Shown in pieces: positions 7,814 through 16,295 of a DNA stretch of 54,855 bases. The notes beneath the pieces were generated by a model that searched no databases, was not told where the DNA came from, and worked only from the letters and a program-made list of their open reading frames with translations. A program made the translations under genes and the position numbers. Within the stretch, counting starts at the first letter, position 1. Each line of letters starts with the position of its first letter. This stretch comes from UMGS172 sp045649545. GTDB lineage: Bacteria > Bacillota > Clostridia > Oscillospirales > Acutalibacteraceae. The stretch lies in assembly GCA_045649545.1 (NCBI GenBank), contig JAZRQE010000017.1:1-54855 (forward strand), written 5' to 3'.

Positions 7814-8818
7814 ATGAAAATTTTAGCAATAGAGTCCTCTTGTGACGAAACTGCTGCCGCAGTGGTTGAGGGACGTACTGTTTTATCCAACATTGTGGCA
7901 ACTCAAATTGCCGAACATAAAATTTACGGCGGTGTTGTGCCGGAAATCGCCTCCCGCAGACACTGTGAGGCAATTTCGACAGTGGTTAACGATGCTCTCC
8001 ACGAAGCAGGACTTACTTTAAACGATATAGACGCCATCGCCGTCACCCACGCACCCGGTCTTATCGGTGCTTTATTAGTCGGCGTAAACTACGCAAAAGG
8101 TCTTGCAATGTCGCTTAATAAACCGCTTATTCCGGTGCATCATTTACGCAGTCACATTGCCGCAAACTATATTTCACACCCCGAATTAGAACCGCCGTTT
8201 TTATGCTTGCTTGTTTCGGGTGGTAACAGTTTGATTGTCAAGGTTAACTCTTATACAGATTTTCAAATTATTGGTAGAACCCGTGACGATGCCGCAGGCG
8301 AATGTTTTGACAAATCGGCAAGGTCAATGGGGCTTGACTATCCCGGTGGTGTAATGTTAGATAAAATCGCAACCGAGCCGGACTTCGAAAGATACCCCAT
8401 GCCGTGGCCAAAGGTTGACGGATGCGAGCTTGATTTCAGTTTTTCCGGACTTAAAACTGCCGTCATAAACCTTACCCACAACGCCGAACAAAAAGGTATC
8501 GAAATCGACGTGCCTGTGTTATCCGCAACAGTTCGCCGCCGTGTTTGTGATATACTTATTGCCAACACGCTTAAAGCCGCCGAACAAACCGGAATGAAAA
8601 AAATAGTCATTGCCGGCGGTGTTTCGGCAAATTCCGAATTACGTCAAAGAATGACAGAGGAATGTGAGAAAAACGGACTTCTGCTTTACTATCCCGAAAA
8701 GAAATACTGCGGTGATAATGCCGCTATGGTCGGTGCTCAGGCTATTTACGAATATCAAAACGGCAACATTGCCGATAGTGAGCTTAACGCCGCGGCAACC
8801 TTAAATATTGATTATTAA
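7814..8818 (+). CDS. tsaD: tRNA N6-threonylcarbamoyladenosine transferase TsaD
   Basis: ASKHA-fold enzyme that moves the threonylcarbamoyl group from TC-AMP to A37 of ANN-decoding tRNAs. 334 residues, full length. The N-terminal ESSCDETAAAVV motif is present. The metal-binding HHLRSH motif has His109, His110 and His114, and the phosphate loops include LLVSGGNSLI and IAGGVSANSELR near the C-terminus. The TC-AMP donor would come from the Sua5-family gene at 32.6-33.6 kb. AGAAGG lies before the ATG. It is the fourth gene of the polA operon. Confidence 0.96.
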   Translation: MKILAIESSCDETAAAVVEGRTVLSNIVATQIAEHKIYGGVVPEIASRRHCEAISTVVNDALHEAGLTLNDIDAIAVTHAPGLIGALLVGVNYAKGLAMSLNKPLIPVHHLRSHIAANYISHPELEPPFLCLLVSGGNSLIVKVNSYTDFQIIGRTRDDAAGECFDKSARSMGLDYPGGVMLDKIATEPDFERYPMPWPKVDGCELDFSFSGLKTAVINLTHNAEQKGIEIDVPVLSATVRRRVCDILIANTLKAAEQTGMKKIVIAGGVSANSELRQRMTEECEKNGLLLYYPEKKYCGDNAAMVGAQAIYEYQNGNIADSELNAAATLNIDY

Positions 8819-8840
8819 AAATCAAGAAAAGAGATAAATT

Positions 8841-9251
8841 ATGGCAGGAAAGAAAACAATTGAAGCGTTGTCACTTCACAAAAAAGGCTTTAACTGTGCA
8901 CAAGCCGTGTTACTGCCTTTTGCCGAGGAATTAGGACTCGAAAAACAGACCGCTATGACCATTGCCGAGGGTTTCGGTGCAGGAATGGGAGGCTGTAAAT
9001 TAACCTGCGGTGCTTTGTCCGCCGCAATAATGATTGCGGGAATGAAAAACAGTTCAGGTGACCTTATGTCACCCAAATCCAAAGCATCAACCTACGCTCT
9101 TTGTCGCGAAATCAACGAGGCTTTCGAAAAAGAAATCGGCTCATGCATCTGCGGTGAAATTAAAGGTGTAGCCACCGGCAAACCTTTAAAAACCTGCGAC
9201 GAATGTATTATGGCAGGTGCAAAATTAGCAGAAAAAATTATGGGGAAATAA
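8841..9251 (+). CDS. C_GCAxxG_C_C family protein
   Basis: 136 residues. It matches the small C_GCAxxG_C_C family (redox- or metal-type Cys protein of unknown function). The early NCAQAVL motif, the GAGMGGCKLTCGALSAAI segment and C-terminal Cys residues (CICGE ... CDEC) are visible. It is the last gene of the polA-ywlE-rimI-tsaD operon, 22 bases after tsaD, and is followed by a terminator. No signal peptide or membrane segment. The link to tRNA modification is only positional. Confidence 0.85.
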   Translation: MAGKKTIEALSLHKKGFNCAQAVLLPFAEELGLEKQTAMTIAEGFGAGMGGCKLTCGALSAAIMIAGMKNSSGDLMSPKSKASTYALCREINEAFEKEIGSCICGEIKGVATGKPLKTCDECIMAGAKLAEKIMGK

Positions 9252-9268
9252 TTAAAATGCAAAACCAA

Positions 9269-9313
9269 AAACCGATACACTGTATCTGAACAATACAATG
9301 TATCGGTTTTTTA
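9269..9313 (+). terminator. Terminator of the polA operon
   Basis: The stem CCGATACA/TGTATCGG (9272-9279 with 9299-9306), with inner GTAT/ATAC pairing, is followed by TTTTTT. Confidence 0.8.
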
Positions 9314-9328
9314 TTATTTAAAATTGCG

Positions 9329-9577
9329 TTAAATTCCCTTGTATTTTCGCCTTGTGGCGAGTCCTCCTCGGATATGCCGTTCTTCCTTATTGTGTTCTAA
9401 AACCACCTTTACCCTACCCCACAACTCCGGGTCTGCTCTACGTAACCGCTCGGTTACATCTTTATGTACTGTGGACTTGGAAATTTTGAACTGCTTGGCA
9501 CACGCTCTTACGGTGGCATTGGTTTCGACTATATACTCCCCTAACTCGGCGGCTCGAATGCTCACATTACTCCTCAT
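9329..9577 (-). CDS. spoIIID: Sporulation transcription regulator SpoIIID
   Basis: 82-residue DNA-binding protein of the mother-cell compartment. It tunes the sigma-E regulon and leads to sigma-K. Recognisable core features are ELGEYIVETNATVRACAKQF, the HTH recognition stretch ISKSTVHKDVTERL (about residues 33-46) and the basic C-terminal tail HIRGGLATRRKYKG, all typical of SpoIIID. AGGAGTTGATTGT precedes the ATG at 9577. Upstream is a sequence that fits a sigma-E promoter, consistent with its control in Bacillus. It is strong evidence that the organism forms endospores. Confidence 0.95.
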   Translation of the reverse strand: MRSNVSIRAAELGEYIVETNATVRACAKQFKISKSTVHKDVTERLRRADPELWGRVKVVLEHNKEERHIRGGLATRRKYKGI

Positions 9578-9604
9578 ACAATCAACTCCTAAAACGGTTA
9601 GTTA

Positions 9605-9633
9605 ATTGTATGAGAATTTTTTAACATTTATTC
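9605..9633 (-). promoter_or_regulatory. Sigma-E-type promoter of spoIIID
   Basis: On the minus strand the -10 is CATACAAT (9612-9605), an exact match to the sigma-E consensus CATACAnT as I know it. It is preceded at 13 bp by GAATAAAT (9633-9626), a fair match to the sigma-E -35. The start point would fall near 9598, just ahead of the AGGAG site. Confidence 0.7.
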
Positions 9634-9648
9634 CTTTAACATTAACCC

Positions 9649-9677
9649 TTGACAACGACACTAATTAAAAATATACT
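9649..9677 (+). promoter_or_regulatory. Sigma-A promoter of the glycosyltransferase gene
   Basis: TTGACA (9649-9654) and TATACT (9672-9677) are 17 bp apart, with a leader of about 25 nt. It is back to back with the spoIIID promoter. Confidence 0.75.
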
Positions 9678-9708
9678 TAAATAAAAGTAATCAAGAAAGG
9701 ACAACGCT

Positions 9709-10656
9709 ATGAAGCTTTGTTTGGTTATCCCTTGCTACAATGAGGAGGAGGTTTTGCACGAAACCGCAAAACGTCTTGCTTTGAAATATGATTCTCTCAT
9801 TTCAGTCGGAAGTATATCTTTTGACAGTAAAATTGTTTTTGTTGATGACGGTTCTAAAGATAAAACTTGGGAAATTATAACCGAATTGTCCAAAACCAGC
9901 GATTATTTTGAGGGTATTAAGTTGAGCCGAAACCGCGGACATCAAAATGCCCTTTTAGCAGGTCTTATGGCGGTTAAGGAAAAGTTTGATGCTGTAATTT
10001 CAATGGATGCCGACCTGCAGGATGACATCAACGCCATTGACAAAATGATTGAAAGCTATCATTCGGGTCACGACGTAGTTTACGGTGTCAGAGCCAAACG
10101 AAAAAAAGACTCATTCTTTAAAAGAACAACCGCCCATTTGTTTTACAAACTAATGAAGCTTTTGGGTGCTGAAACGGTTTACAACCACGCGGATTATAGA
10201 TTGTTAAGCCGCCGTGCTTTAGACGCTTTAGAGGATTTTCAAGAAGTCAACCTCTTTTTACGCGGTATTGTGCCTATGATAGGATTCTCGTCCGATATAG
10301 TTTACTATGAACGCAGTGAGCGTTTTGCAGGCAAATCCAAATACCCGTTAAAGAAAATGTTGAGTTTTGCTTTTGAGGGTATCACCTCCTTAAGCATTAA
10401 ACCCATTAACTTGATTATCCGTTTAGGTGTTTTACTTGTGATTTTGGGTATTGGAATTTTAATTTATTCTTTAGTTCAGCACTTTTTAGATAACACCACT
10501 GCAGGTTGGACAAGTCTTATGGCTTCAATTTGGGTTTTGGGTGGACTTCAGCTTTCGGCAATCGGCGTTATCGGTAAATACATCGGGAAAATTTACCTTG
10601 AAACCAAACACCGCCCGAGATATATAATTGAAAAAAACACATTGGATGATAAATAA
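9709..10656 (+). CDS. Membrane-anchored family 2 glycosyltransferase (GtrB/DPM1-like)
   Basis: 315 residues. The N-terminal GT-A domain has LVIPCYNEEE, FVDDGSKDKTW and the metal-binding MDADLQDD; these place it with dolichyl/undecaprenyl-phosphate sugar transferases. Two C-terminal membrane helices (about 235-260 and 270-290) anchor it. The likely reaction is sugar transfer from a nucleotide sugar to undecaprenyl phosphate for wall or lipid glycosylation; the sugar is unknown. AGAAAGGACAACGCT precedes the ATG. It is monocistronic with its own promoter and terminator. No GtrA flippase or polymer glycosyltransferase lies beside it. Confidence 0.88.
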   Translation: MKLCLVIPCYNEEEVLHETAKRLALKYDSLISVGSISFDSKIVFVDDGSKDKTWEIITELSKTSDYFEGIKLSRNRGHQNALLAGLMAVKEKFDAVISMDADLQDDINAIDKMIESYHSGHDVVYGVRAKRKKDSFFKRTTAHLFYKLMKLLGAETVYNHADYRLLSRRALDALEDFQEVNLFLRGIVPMIGFSSDIVYYERSERFAGKSKYPLKKMLSFAFEGITSLSIKPINLIIRLGVLLVILGIGILIYSLVQHFLDNTTAGWTSLMASIWVLGGLQLSAIGVIGKYIGKIYLETKHRPRYIIEKNTLDDK

Positions 10657-10666
10657 AACAATAAGA

Positions 10667-10702
10667 AACACCGAGCAGGTTAAACCTGCTCGGTGTTTTT
10701 TA
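10667..10702. terminator. Bidirectional terminator
   Basis: AACACCGAGCAGG/CCTGCTCGGTGTT closes around TTAAA and is followed by a T-run. It lies between the converging glycosyltransferase and YhaN-like genes and overlaps the end of the latter. Confidence 0.85.
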
Positions 10703-12979
10703 TTGTACGGTTCTGCTGCTGTGACAGGTTAAGTAAATAATCTGTCGGTTTTTTGCCAATTCTTTCAACATTTTAAGTGAGTTGTTAAGTTTTGTGTCGT
10801 CAAGATTGACAAACGGGTCGTCTAAAATCAACATCGGCTGTTCTTTTTCAAACAGTGCATCGGCAAGCGACAACCTCATTGCAAGGTTCATCATATCCTG
10901 AATACCGGCACTAAAATATGCTTGCTCCTTAACCTTGCCAACACGTTCAACCGATATCTGGAGCTCGGGAGTTATTATAAAATCGTCAGGCTTACCATTT
11001 AGCACATCACAATAAGACTTAAACCCTGCACTCATACGGTCTAAATACCGCATAGAAAGGTTTTCTTTTGCCGTTGCCAACAAGGTCATAGTGGTTTTCA
11101 AAACCTCGTGATGAGCCTTTTTCTCATTAAGCTCTGACTTCACGCTGTCCAACTGCTCCTCGTACTGCGGCAAGAGCTCGCACTCTGCTGAAAGTCTACT
11201 CGATTCGGCGATTTTACGGGTTAACTCATTCTGCAAAGAATCCAACTGTGCATTGAGCGTTCTTTCGGTAGAAAGCAGTTCCTCACGGTCAAATTCTATA
11301 TTGGAATCGTCATTAAGATTAACTTGGGGCATTTTAGCCAAGCGTTCGGTTTTGCTTTTGATTTCAACAGCAATTTCTTTGGCATCTTTAACATCCTGCC
11401 TAACGCCTGCAACCTTGCCTTGAGGATTTTTGCCAAACCTTTCAAAAAATAACCCTAATTCTTGCTTACACTCATTTAATCTGCTCTGGCGTGCGGATAT
11501 TTTGCCGTTTCGCTCTTCAGTGGCGGTTTTTAAACGCACATATTCCTTGAAATTATCGGTAATTGTGTTTATGTCTTTTTCAAAATCGGTAACCGTTAAA
11601 TATTTTTCAATAAAGTCGGTAAGTTCTTTAGATAAAACCTCACACTCTTCTTCTGTTTCTTTCAGTTCACGTGCTAAAGCTTGGGTATCACCACCTGTGC
11701 CGGCAGTCGAAATCTGCTTTTTGAGATACAAAAAGCCTGCCGTACCGACACTTAAAACACCCAAAGCTAGTAAAATGATGCCTACTGCCGTTTGCAATAC
11801 GGTAACAACTGCACCAGAGAGCAACAATATTGCCGCCAAAATTACTGCAATCTTAACACCTGCTCCGCCTGTGGTTTCAGCAGTTGCTGTTGCAGAAACC
11901 TGCGGTTTTATTGTATCGGATTTAAGCCTTAATCCTGCCAACCTCGAAGCCTTTTGCTTAAATTCTGCTATCTCGTTTTCAGTCACAACGCCGTTTTTAA
12001 AGAACGCTTTTACTTCTTCAAAAGCTGTACTGTCCGAGGTGTCATTAAGCAAAAATTTAAGTTCCGTCTCGGTCACATCTAAAATTGCTTCTTGTTCGGT
12101 TGCATTAGATATTAAGGTTTCATCAGGTAAACCGTCAGGGTAACGTTCAAAAATCAAACCTTGCTTTCTTTCAAGTTCGGCAATTTCTAACTGTAACGCT
12201 TCACGGGTCTTTTTCTGTTCACTCAATGCCGCTTGGTCGGACGCAACCGTAATATTTTGACGCACTTTAGTCTTTTGAGCCGTCAATTCTTCTTGGCGAC
12301 TTTTAAGTTGTTTAATCTCCTCATTAATACGGTTTAAATTCAACTCGGTAGCCTCAGCATCCCTGATTTTATCAGCCAGATGCTCGACACTCGACTCCAA
12401 ATCACTGATTAACCCCTTATTTCCCCTTAAAGCCTGGTATTCTTTTGCTCTTTTTTCAAGCATAGAATAGGCTTTGTCATAATTCCCGAGGTCATCGCTG
12501 TTTTCCACCAATCCCGTAAGTTTGGCGTTTATACCGATATTCATTTCAACATTATCATAATCCTGCGGAACATAAACGCTACGCTCAAAACTTTCGGCGT
12601 CAATACCAAAAAGTTCTAAACCGACATTTTCGCTATAATCATTAGAAACCCTGCCGGTCGAAAGGTCATACAGTTTAAAAGTATCCCCTGCCTTATCGGA
12701 AAACGAACGCTCAATACGGTATCTTTTACCGCCCACTTCAAAATCAAGCGTACCGCCGAAAAGACCGCCCTGCCATGGAGTCAGTCTCATTCTCTCATTT
12801 TCGGCAACCTTTTTCCTTGTAGTTTTAGGTAAGCCGTAGAACATCGCCTTAAAAAACAGTGCTAAGGTCGATTTTCCGAAACCGTTTTGCTCATTTATCA
12901 CGGTAAGTCCATCAGAAAAATCCATTTTAAAACCTGAAAGGGTTCCAAAATTCTCAACATTACAAGCCAAAAGTTTCAT
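10700..12979 (-). CDS. yhaN: SbcC/Rad50-like ATPase of the YhaN type, with hydrophobic hairpin
   Basis: 759-residue SMC-like ATPase, partner of the nuclease encoded upstream. The N-terminal half-head has Walker A NGFGKST; the C-terminal half-head has the QDMMNLAMRLSLADAL signature region and Walker B LILDDPF. Two long coiled-coil arms (about 170-350 and 430-640) lie between. Around residues 373-420 there are two adjacent hydrophobic segments (VKIAVILAAILLLSGAV and a second ending FLYLKK), where Rad50/SbcC carry a zinc hook. This agrees with the Bacillus YhaN layout as I remember it. The ATG at 12979 overlaps the stop of the upstream gene (TAATG) and follows AGGAGG. It acts in DNA end processing by inference. 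Confidence 0.85.
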   Translation of the reverse strand: MKLLACNVENFGTLSGFKMDFSDGLTVINEQNGFGKSTLALFFKAMFYGLPKTTRKKVAENERMRLTPWQGGLFGGTLDFEVGGKRYRIERSFSDKAGDTFKLYDLSTGRVSNDYSENVGLELFGIDAESFERSVYVPQDYDNVEMNIGINAKLTGLVENSDDLGNYDKAYSMLEKRAKEYQALRGNKGLISDLESSVEHLADKIRDAEATELNLNRINEEIKQLKSRQEELTAQKTKVRQNITVASDQAALSEQKKTREALQLEIAELERKQGLIFERYPDGLPDETLISNATEQEAILDVTETELKFLLNDTSDSTAFEEVKAFFKNGVVTENEIAEFKQKASRLAGLRLKSDTIKPQVSATATAETTGGAGVKIAVILAAILLLSGAVVTVLQTAVGIILLALGVLSVGTAGFLYLKKQISTAGTGGDTQALARELKETEEECEVLSKELTDFIEKYLTVTDFEKDINTITDNFKEYVRLKTATEERNGKISARQSRLNECKQELGLFFERFGKNPQGKVAGVRQDVKDAKEIAVEIKSKTERLAKMPQVNLNDDSNIEFDREELLSTERTLNAQLDSLQNELTRKIAESSRLSAECELLPQYEEQLDSVKSELNEKKAHHEVLKTTMTLLATAKENLSMRYLDRMSAGFKSYCDVLNGKPDDFIITPELQISVERVGKVKEQAYFSAGIQDMMNLAMRLSLADALFEKEQPMLILDDPFVNLDDTKLNNSLKMLKELAKNRQIIYLTCHSSRTVQ

Positions 12980-14049
12980 TAAAGCACCTCCTGACCGCTG
13001 AGTGCCGCTAATCCGCACTCAATAACGCGAGACTTCATTTCGTCAGGCAGGCTAGAAGCCATAGTCACCCTAATAAACTCACCTTTTAAGGAAACATCAT
13101 TCAAATAATCCTCAATTTTTAGTTCAATTCGGGTGTTATCCTTAACCTTTGCAAACCAAAACTTATCATTAAGGTGCTTTTTAAAATACTCGATATCCTT
13201 TATTACTTCGGGTGAAAGTCCTCCGCAAAGTACAACCTTAACCATTGCATTTGGGTTAACATTTGCAGATATCTCATCAAATTTTTTAAGAATTTCGGCC
13301 GAATCCTCACACCCCGAAACATTACATTCAATCTCAATAACATCTCTGATTGAATTTTTAACGAAGGTGTGTGTAAACTTGCCGTTTTCGGCTATATCAA
13401 GCAGTATAAAGCCTTTATCACCGCACTCGTCAAAACCGCGACCCTCTAAACAACCTGAATACGCCCAGATACCGTCCTTACCTAAACTTCCGGTTTCGTG
13501 TTTATGGTAATGACCTAACGCCAAATAATTTATACCTTTATCGTTTAACTCCGAACGGTTGACGGCATCAACTCCCGAAGAAGTGCCAATTTCACCGTGC
13601 ATTGTAACAATATTAAAACATTCCCTATTTAAAGTCAAACCGCCGTAAATATGACGGCAGTTTTCCTCGGTCAGCTCAACACCGGTTATGGTTACATTAC
13701 CGTATTCAAAGCTCGACCACTTATCAGAAAACAGTTTTAAATTGTTAGGCAAATCGCACTCTGCCAACAATTTTCCGGCGTCATGGTTGCCGCAAAGATA
13801 TAAAAATTGAGTTTCTTTACATTCCGCAATCTTGCCTAAAATCAAATCCCTTGTGGTTGGCAATATACGGTTTGTATCAAACAAGTCACCCGCCATTATA
13901 ACGGCTGTGACATTGTTTTCTTTTGCGTAATCAACCATTCGGCAGAACGCCATTTTTATTTCATTTTTTCGCTCACGCGATTTTGCGGGCGGCAAATTAG
14001 ACTCTAACTTCGAGTCTAAATGCAGGTCGGCACAATGTATTATTTTCAT
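12979..14049 (-). CDS. yhaO: Metallophosphoesterase, SbcD/Mre11-like nuclease (YhaO type)
   Basis: 356 residues. The calcineurin-like phosphoesterase motifs are in order: ADLHLD (residues 7-12), GDLFD, GNHD, a MHG motif and GHYH. This is the two-metal nuclease of the Mre11/SbcD/YhaO family, expected to cut DNA ends together with the coiled-coil ATPase. Its stop overlaps the ATG of that ATPase by one base, so the pair is translationally coupled and probably forms a complex. The ATG is weakly supported by a site in the TAGGACGAATATT leader. The promoter region lies in the left terminal repeat of the adjacent hairpin element. Confidence 0.88.
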   Translation of the reverse strand: MKIIHCADLHLDSKLESNLPPAKSRERKNEIKMAFCRMVDYAKENNVTAVIMAGDLFDTNRILPTTRDLILGKIAECKETQFLYLCGNHDAGKLLAECDLPNNLKLFSDKWSSFEYGNVTITGVELTEENCRHIYGGLTLNRECFNIVTMHGEIGTSSGVDAVNRSELNDKGINYLALGHYHKHETGSLGKDGIWAYSGCLEGRGFDECGDKGFILLDIAENGKFTHTFVKNSIRDVIEIECNVSGCEDSAEILKKFDEISANVNPNAMVKVVLCGGLSPEVIKDIEYFKKHLNDKFWFAKVKDNTRIELKIEDYLNDVSLKGEFIRVTMASSLPDEMKSRVIECGLAALSGQEVL

Positions 14050-14081
14050 AATATTCGTCCTATGTGTTTATCCTTTTTATA

Positions 14082-14298
14082 ATTATAATGATTATAGAAT
14101 GTCGAAACGCCCTAAAGCGTTCCGACAAGCCGATATAATCGGCTTTTGCCAATTCAAAAAAATAAAAATTTGAATTGGCTCGATATTCATTGCAACGGTT
14201 AAAGTCAAATTTTCAGAGAAAATTTGTGACCAAATCTAGGATTTGGTGTCGAAATAGTGCTTTTACACACTATTTCGACTTTCTATAACCGTTATAAT
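14082..14298. mobile_element. Hairpin-filled element with 26-bp terminal inverted repeats (MITE-like)
   Basis: The ends 14082-14107 and 14273-14298 are inverted copies matching at 23 of 26 positions (pattern ATTATAAYGRTTATAGAA then WGTCGAAA). Between them lie six consecutive hairpins: 14100-14127 (11-bp stem, one mismatch), 14127-14145 (8 bp, loop ATA), 14148-14179 (11 bp), 14206-14226 (9 bp, loop AGA), 14229-14247 (8 bp, loop TAG) and 14248-14279 (12 bp, loop of 8). It encodes no protein of its own. The right end forms the last codons of nth. Calling it mobile is inference from the terminal repeats; no target duplication or transposase is visible. Confidence 0.6.
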
Positions 14299-14938
14299 CT
14301 AAATGCTTTTCGCAAAATTCATTAAAACAACAGCTTTCACAATTTGCCTTTCTTGCGGTACAAACTGCTCTGCCGTGAAGCACAGCACGGTGGCAAAACC
14401 CGTTAGACTTTTCTTCGGGCAAAATTTCACGCATCTGGCGTTCTACCTTTAACGGGTCGGTGGTTTTCACAAAACCTATTCGATTACACAGCCTTATAAA
14501 ATGCGTATCGGTCACCACTGCGGGCTTGCCATAAATATCACCTACGACCAAGTTTGCCGTTTTTCTTCCAACACCGGGAAGTTTAGTTAATTCCTCAATC
14601 GTATCGGGCACTTTTCCTCCGTAATTTTCAACCAGCATTTTGGCTATACCCACTAAATCCAAAGCCTTTGTTTTATAAAGTCCGCAGGTTTTGATTAGCT
14701 CCTCAACCTCTTTCACATCGGCTTTTGCCATACTTTCGGCATCAGGGAAACGTTTAAAAAGTGCAGGGGTAACCATATTAACACGTGCGTCGGTGCATTG
14801 AGCCGAAAGACGTGTTGCAATGAGCAACTGAAATGCATCACCCTCGCGATAATCAAGCGAGCAAACTGCACCGGTATATTCCTTTTCAAAAATTTCAGAA
14901 GCTACGGCACCTAATCTTTTTTTATCCTTTTTGTTCAT
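14270..14938 (-). CDS. nth: Endonuclease III
   Basis: 222-residue base-excision DNA glycosylase/AP lyase for oxidised pyrimidines. It has the helix-hairpin-helix LPGVGRKTA with the catalytic Lys, the catalytic Asp in VVTDTHF, and the C-terminal [4Fe-4S] ligands C-x6-C-x2-C-x5-C (CTARKANC, CESC, CFNEFC). The last residues (about NGYRKSK and stop) are encoded by the right terminal repeat of the hairpin element, so the C-terminal tail may have been replaced by insertion; the catalytic parts are intact. Last gene of the ABC-DUF1854-ABC-LRR operon, 8 bases after the LRR gene. Confidence 0.95.
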   Translation of the reverse strand: MNKKDKKRLGAVASEIFEKEYTGAVCSLDYREGDAFQLLIATRLSAQCTDARVNMVTPALFKRFPDAESMAKADVKEVEELIKTCGLYKTKALDLVGIAKMLVENYGGKVPDTIEELTKLPGVGRKTANLVVGDIYGKPAVVTDTHFIRLCNRIGFVKTTDPLKVERQMREILPEEKSNGFCHRAVLHGRAVCTARKANCESCCFNEFCEKHLDYNGYRKSK

Positions 14939-14946
14939 AAAACCTC

Positions 14947-16254
14947 TTATTTTGCCTCGTCAGGCTTGTATTTAACCTTAAAGCCTTGACCCCAATTCGA
15001 TGTGTCAAACCAACCTGAAGGCTTTTTAACGGTAATCGTGTGCAGATATTTACAAGAGCTGAAAGCCATAGCACCGACACTTTCAACCGAAGCCGGCAGT
15101 GTAATATAATTCATTTTCCAACAGTTTTGGAATGCTTCGTCACCAATGGTTTTCAAGCCGTTACCCAACTCGACACTACTTAATCCGACACAGTACGAGA
15201 ACGCACCCTTGCCGATGCTTTGAAGTGCATCAGAAAAGGTTATTTTATCAAACTTCAAACACTGTTCAAAAGCGTAATCACCAATTGTTGTAAGACCTTC
15301 GGGCATTTTAGGGGAAACTAACAATTCGCAACCGCTAAAAGCCTTTTCTTCAATAGTTGTAACACCTTGAGGGATTATAACCTCACCCAAACTTTTACAA
15401 CCGTAGAACATAGATTTTGGCACAACTGTAAGCCCTGACGGCAGTTTTGCCGACACCAAGGATTTACACTGACCAAGACAACCATTAAGTTCTGTCACCG
15501 ATTCAGGAAACACAATCTCGGTCACTGCATTTTCATAAAACGCGTTCTGACCAATAGTTATAAGTCCCTCGTTAAGCGTAATTTTTTTGAGCTTGGTGCA
15601 GCCCGAAAAAGCACCTGCACCGATTTTTATAAGACCGCTTCCTGCCGTAAATTCGGTTAAACTAATACATTTTTCAAATGCACTAACACCTATCTCGGTT
15701 AAAGAATTCGGTAATTTTAAGTCGTTCAACAAAGGGCAGTCATAAAACACATTGTCACCGATTGTAATAAGACCTTCCTGGAAGGTAACCCTTTCAAGAC
15801 TTAAACACTGATAAAACGCGTTTTCATAAATACTTTTTAATGTCGGCGGCAGTTTTACGGTTTTTAATCCCGTACAAAAACTAAACGCACCGTTTTCAAC
15901 CGTTTCAACGCCTTTGGGCAACTCAATAAAAACTAATCCTGCACAACGGCTAAATGCCTCTGCTTTTATTGTTTTAACTGTAGACGGAAGTTTTACCGAG
16001 GTGATATTAGAATGGTTTTTGAAAACCCCCTCACCTAAAACGGTAACTTTTTTACCCTTTAACGAATCAGGCACAGTAACGGCACCGCCGTCACCTATAT
16101 ACGCCATAAGTTCGGTATGGTCAGAATAAACCCTATACTGAAAACCGTCACTTTCAAAAACGGTACCTTTCCCGCCTTTACAACCGGCAAAGAGCGATAA
16201 AACCATTATTATTAATATTAAAACTGAAAGCACTTTTTTGATTTTGGTTGTCAT
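14947..16254 (-). CDS. BspA-like leucine-rich-repeat lipoprotein
   Basis: 435 residues. The N-terminus is a lipoprotein signal (KKVLSVLILIIMVLSLFAGC), with lipidation expected at the Cys of LFAGC. After that come about 13-14 LRR_5-type repeats of roughly 23 residues, with the recurring pattern 'L..I...AF..C..L..I.LP'. This is the Treponema/BspA class of surface repeat proteins, which bind ligands or other cells. The ATG at 16254 was chosen because GGGAGGCTTTAAA precedes it. It lies 41 bases after the second ABC exporter, in the same operon, which may link it to an exported substrate or cell envelope, but no ligand can be read. Confidence 0.85.
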   Translation of the reverse strand: MTTKIKKVLSVLILIIMVLSLFAGCKGGKGTVFESDGFQYRVYSDHTELMAYIGDGGAVTVPDSLKGKKVTVLGEGVFKNHSNITSVKLPSTVKTIKAEAFSRCAGLVFIELPKGVETVENGAFSFCTGLKTVKLPPTLKSIYENAFYQCLSLERVTFQEGLITIGDNVFYDCPLLNDLKLPNSLTEIGVSAFEKCISLTEFTAGSGLIKIGAGAFSGCTKLKKITLNEGLITIGQNAFYENAVTEIVFPESVTELNGCLGQCKSLVSAKLPSGLTVVPKSMFYGCKSLGEVIIPQGVTTIEEKAFSGCELLVSPKMPEGLTTIGDYAFEQCLKFDKITFSDALQSIGKGAFSYCVGLSSVELGNGLKTIGDEAFQNCWKMNYITLPASVESVGAMAFSSCKYLHTITVKKPSGWFDTSNWGQGFKVKYKPDEAK

Positions 16255-16295
16255 TTTAAAGCCTCCCGAACGAAGTTGCACTAATTTAATCCTAA

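Noticed and set aside
11430..12143. A 237-codon open frame on the plus strand
   Set aside because: It lies antisense inside the YhaN-like gene, has no ribosome binding site and encodes a low-complexity Ser/Thr-rich sequence typical of shadows.
14248..14279. 12-bp hairpin at the nth stop as its terminator
   Set aside because: No T-run follows on the minus strand, and it is one of six hairpins in the inverted-repeat element.
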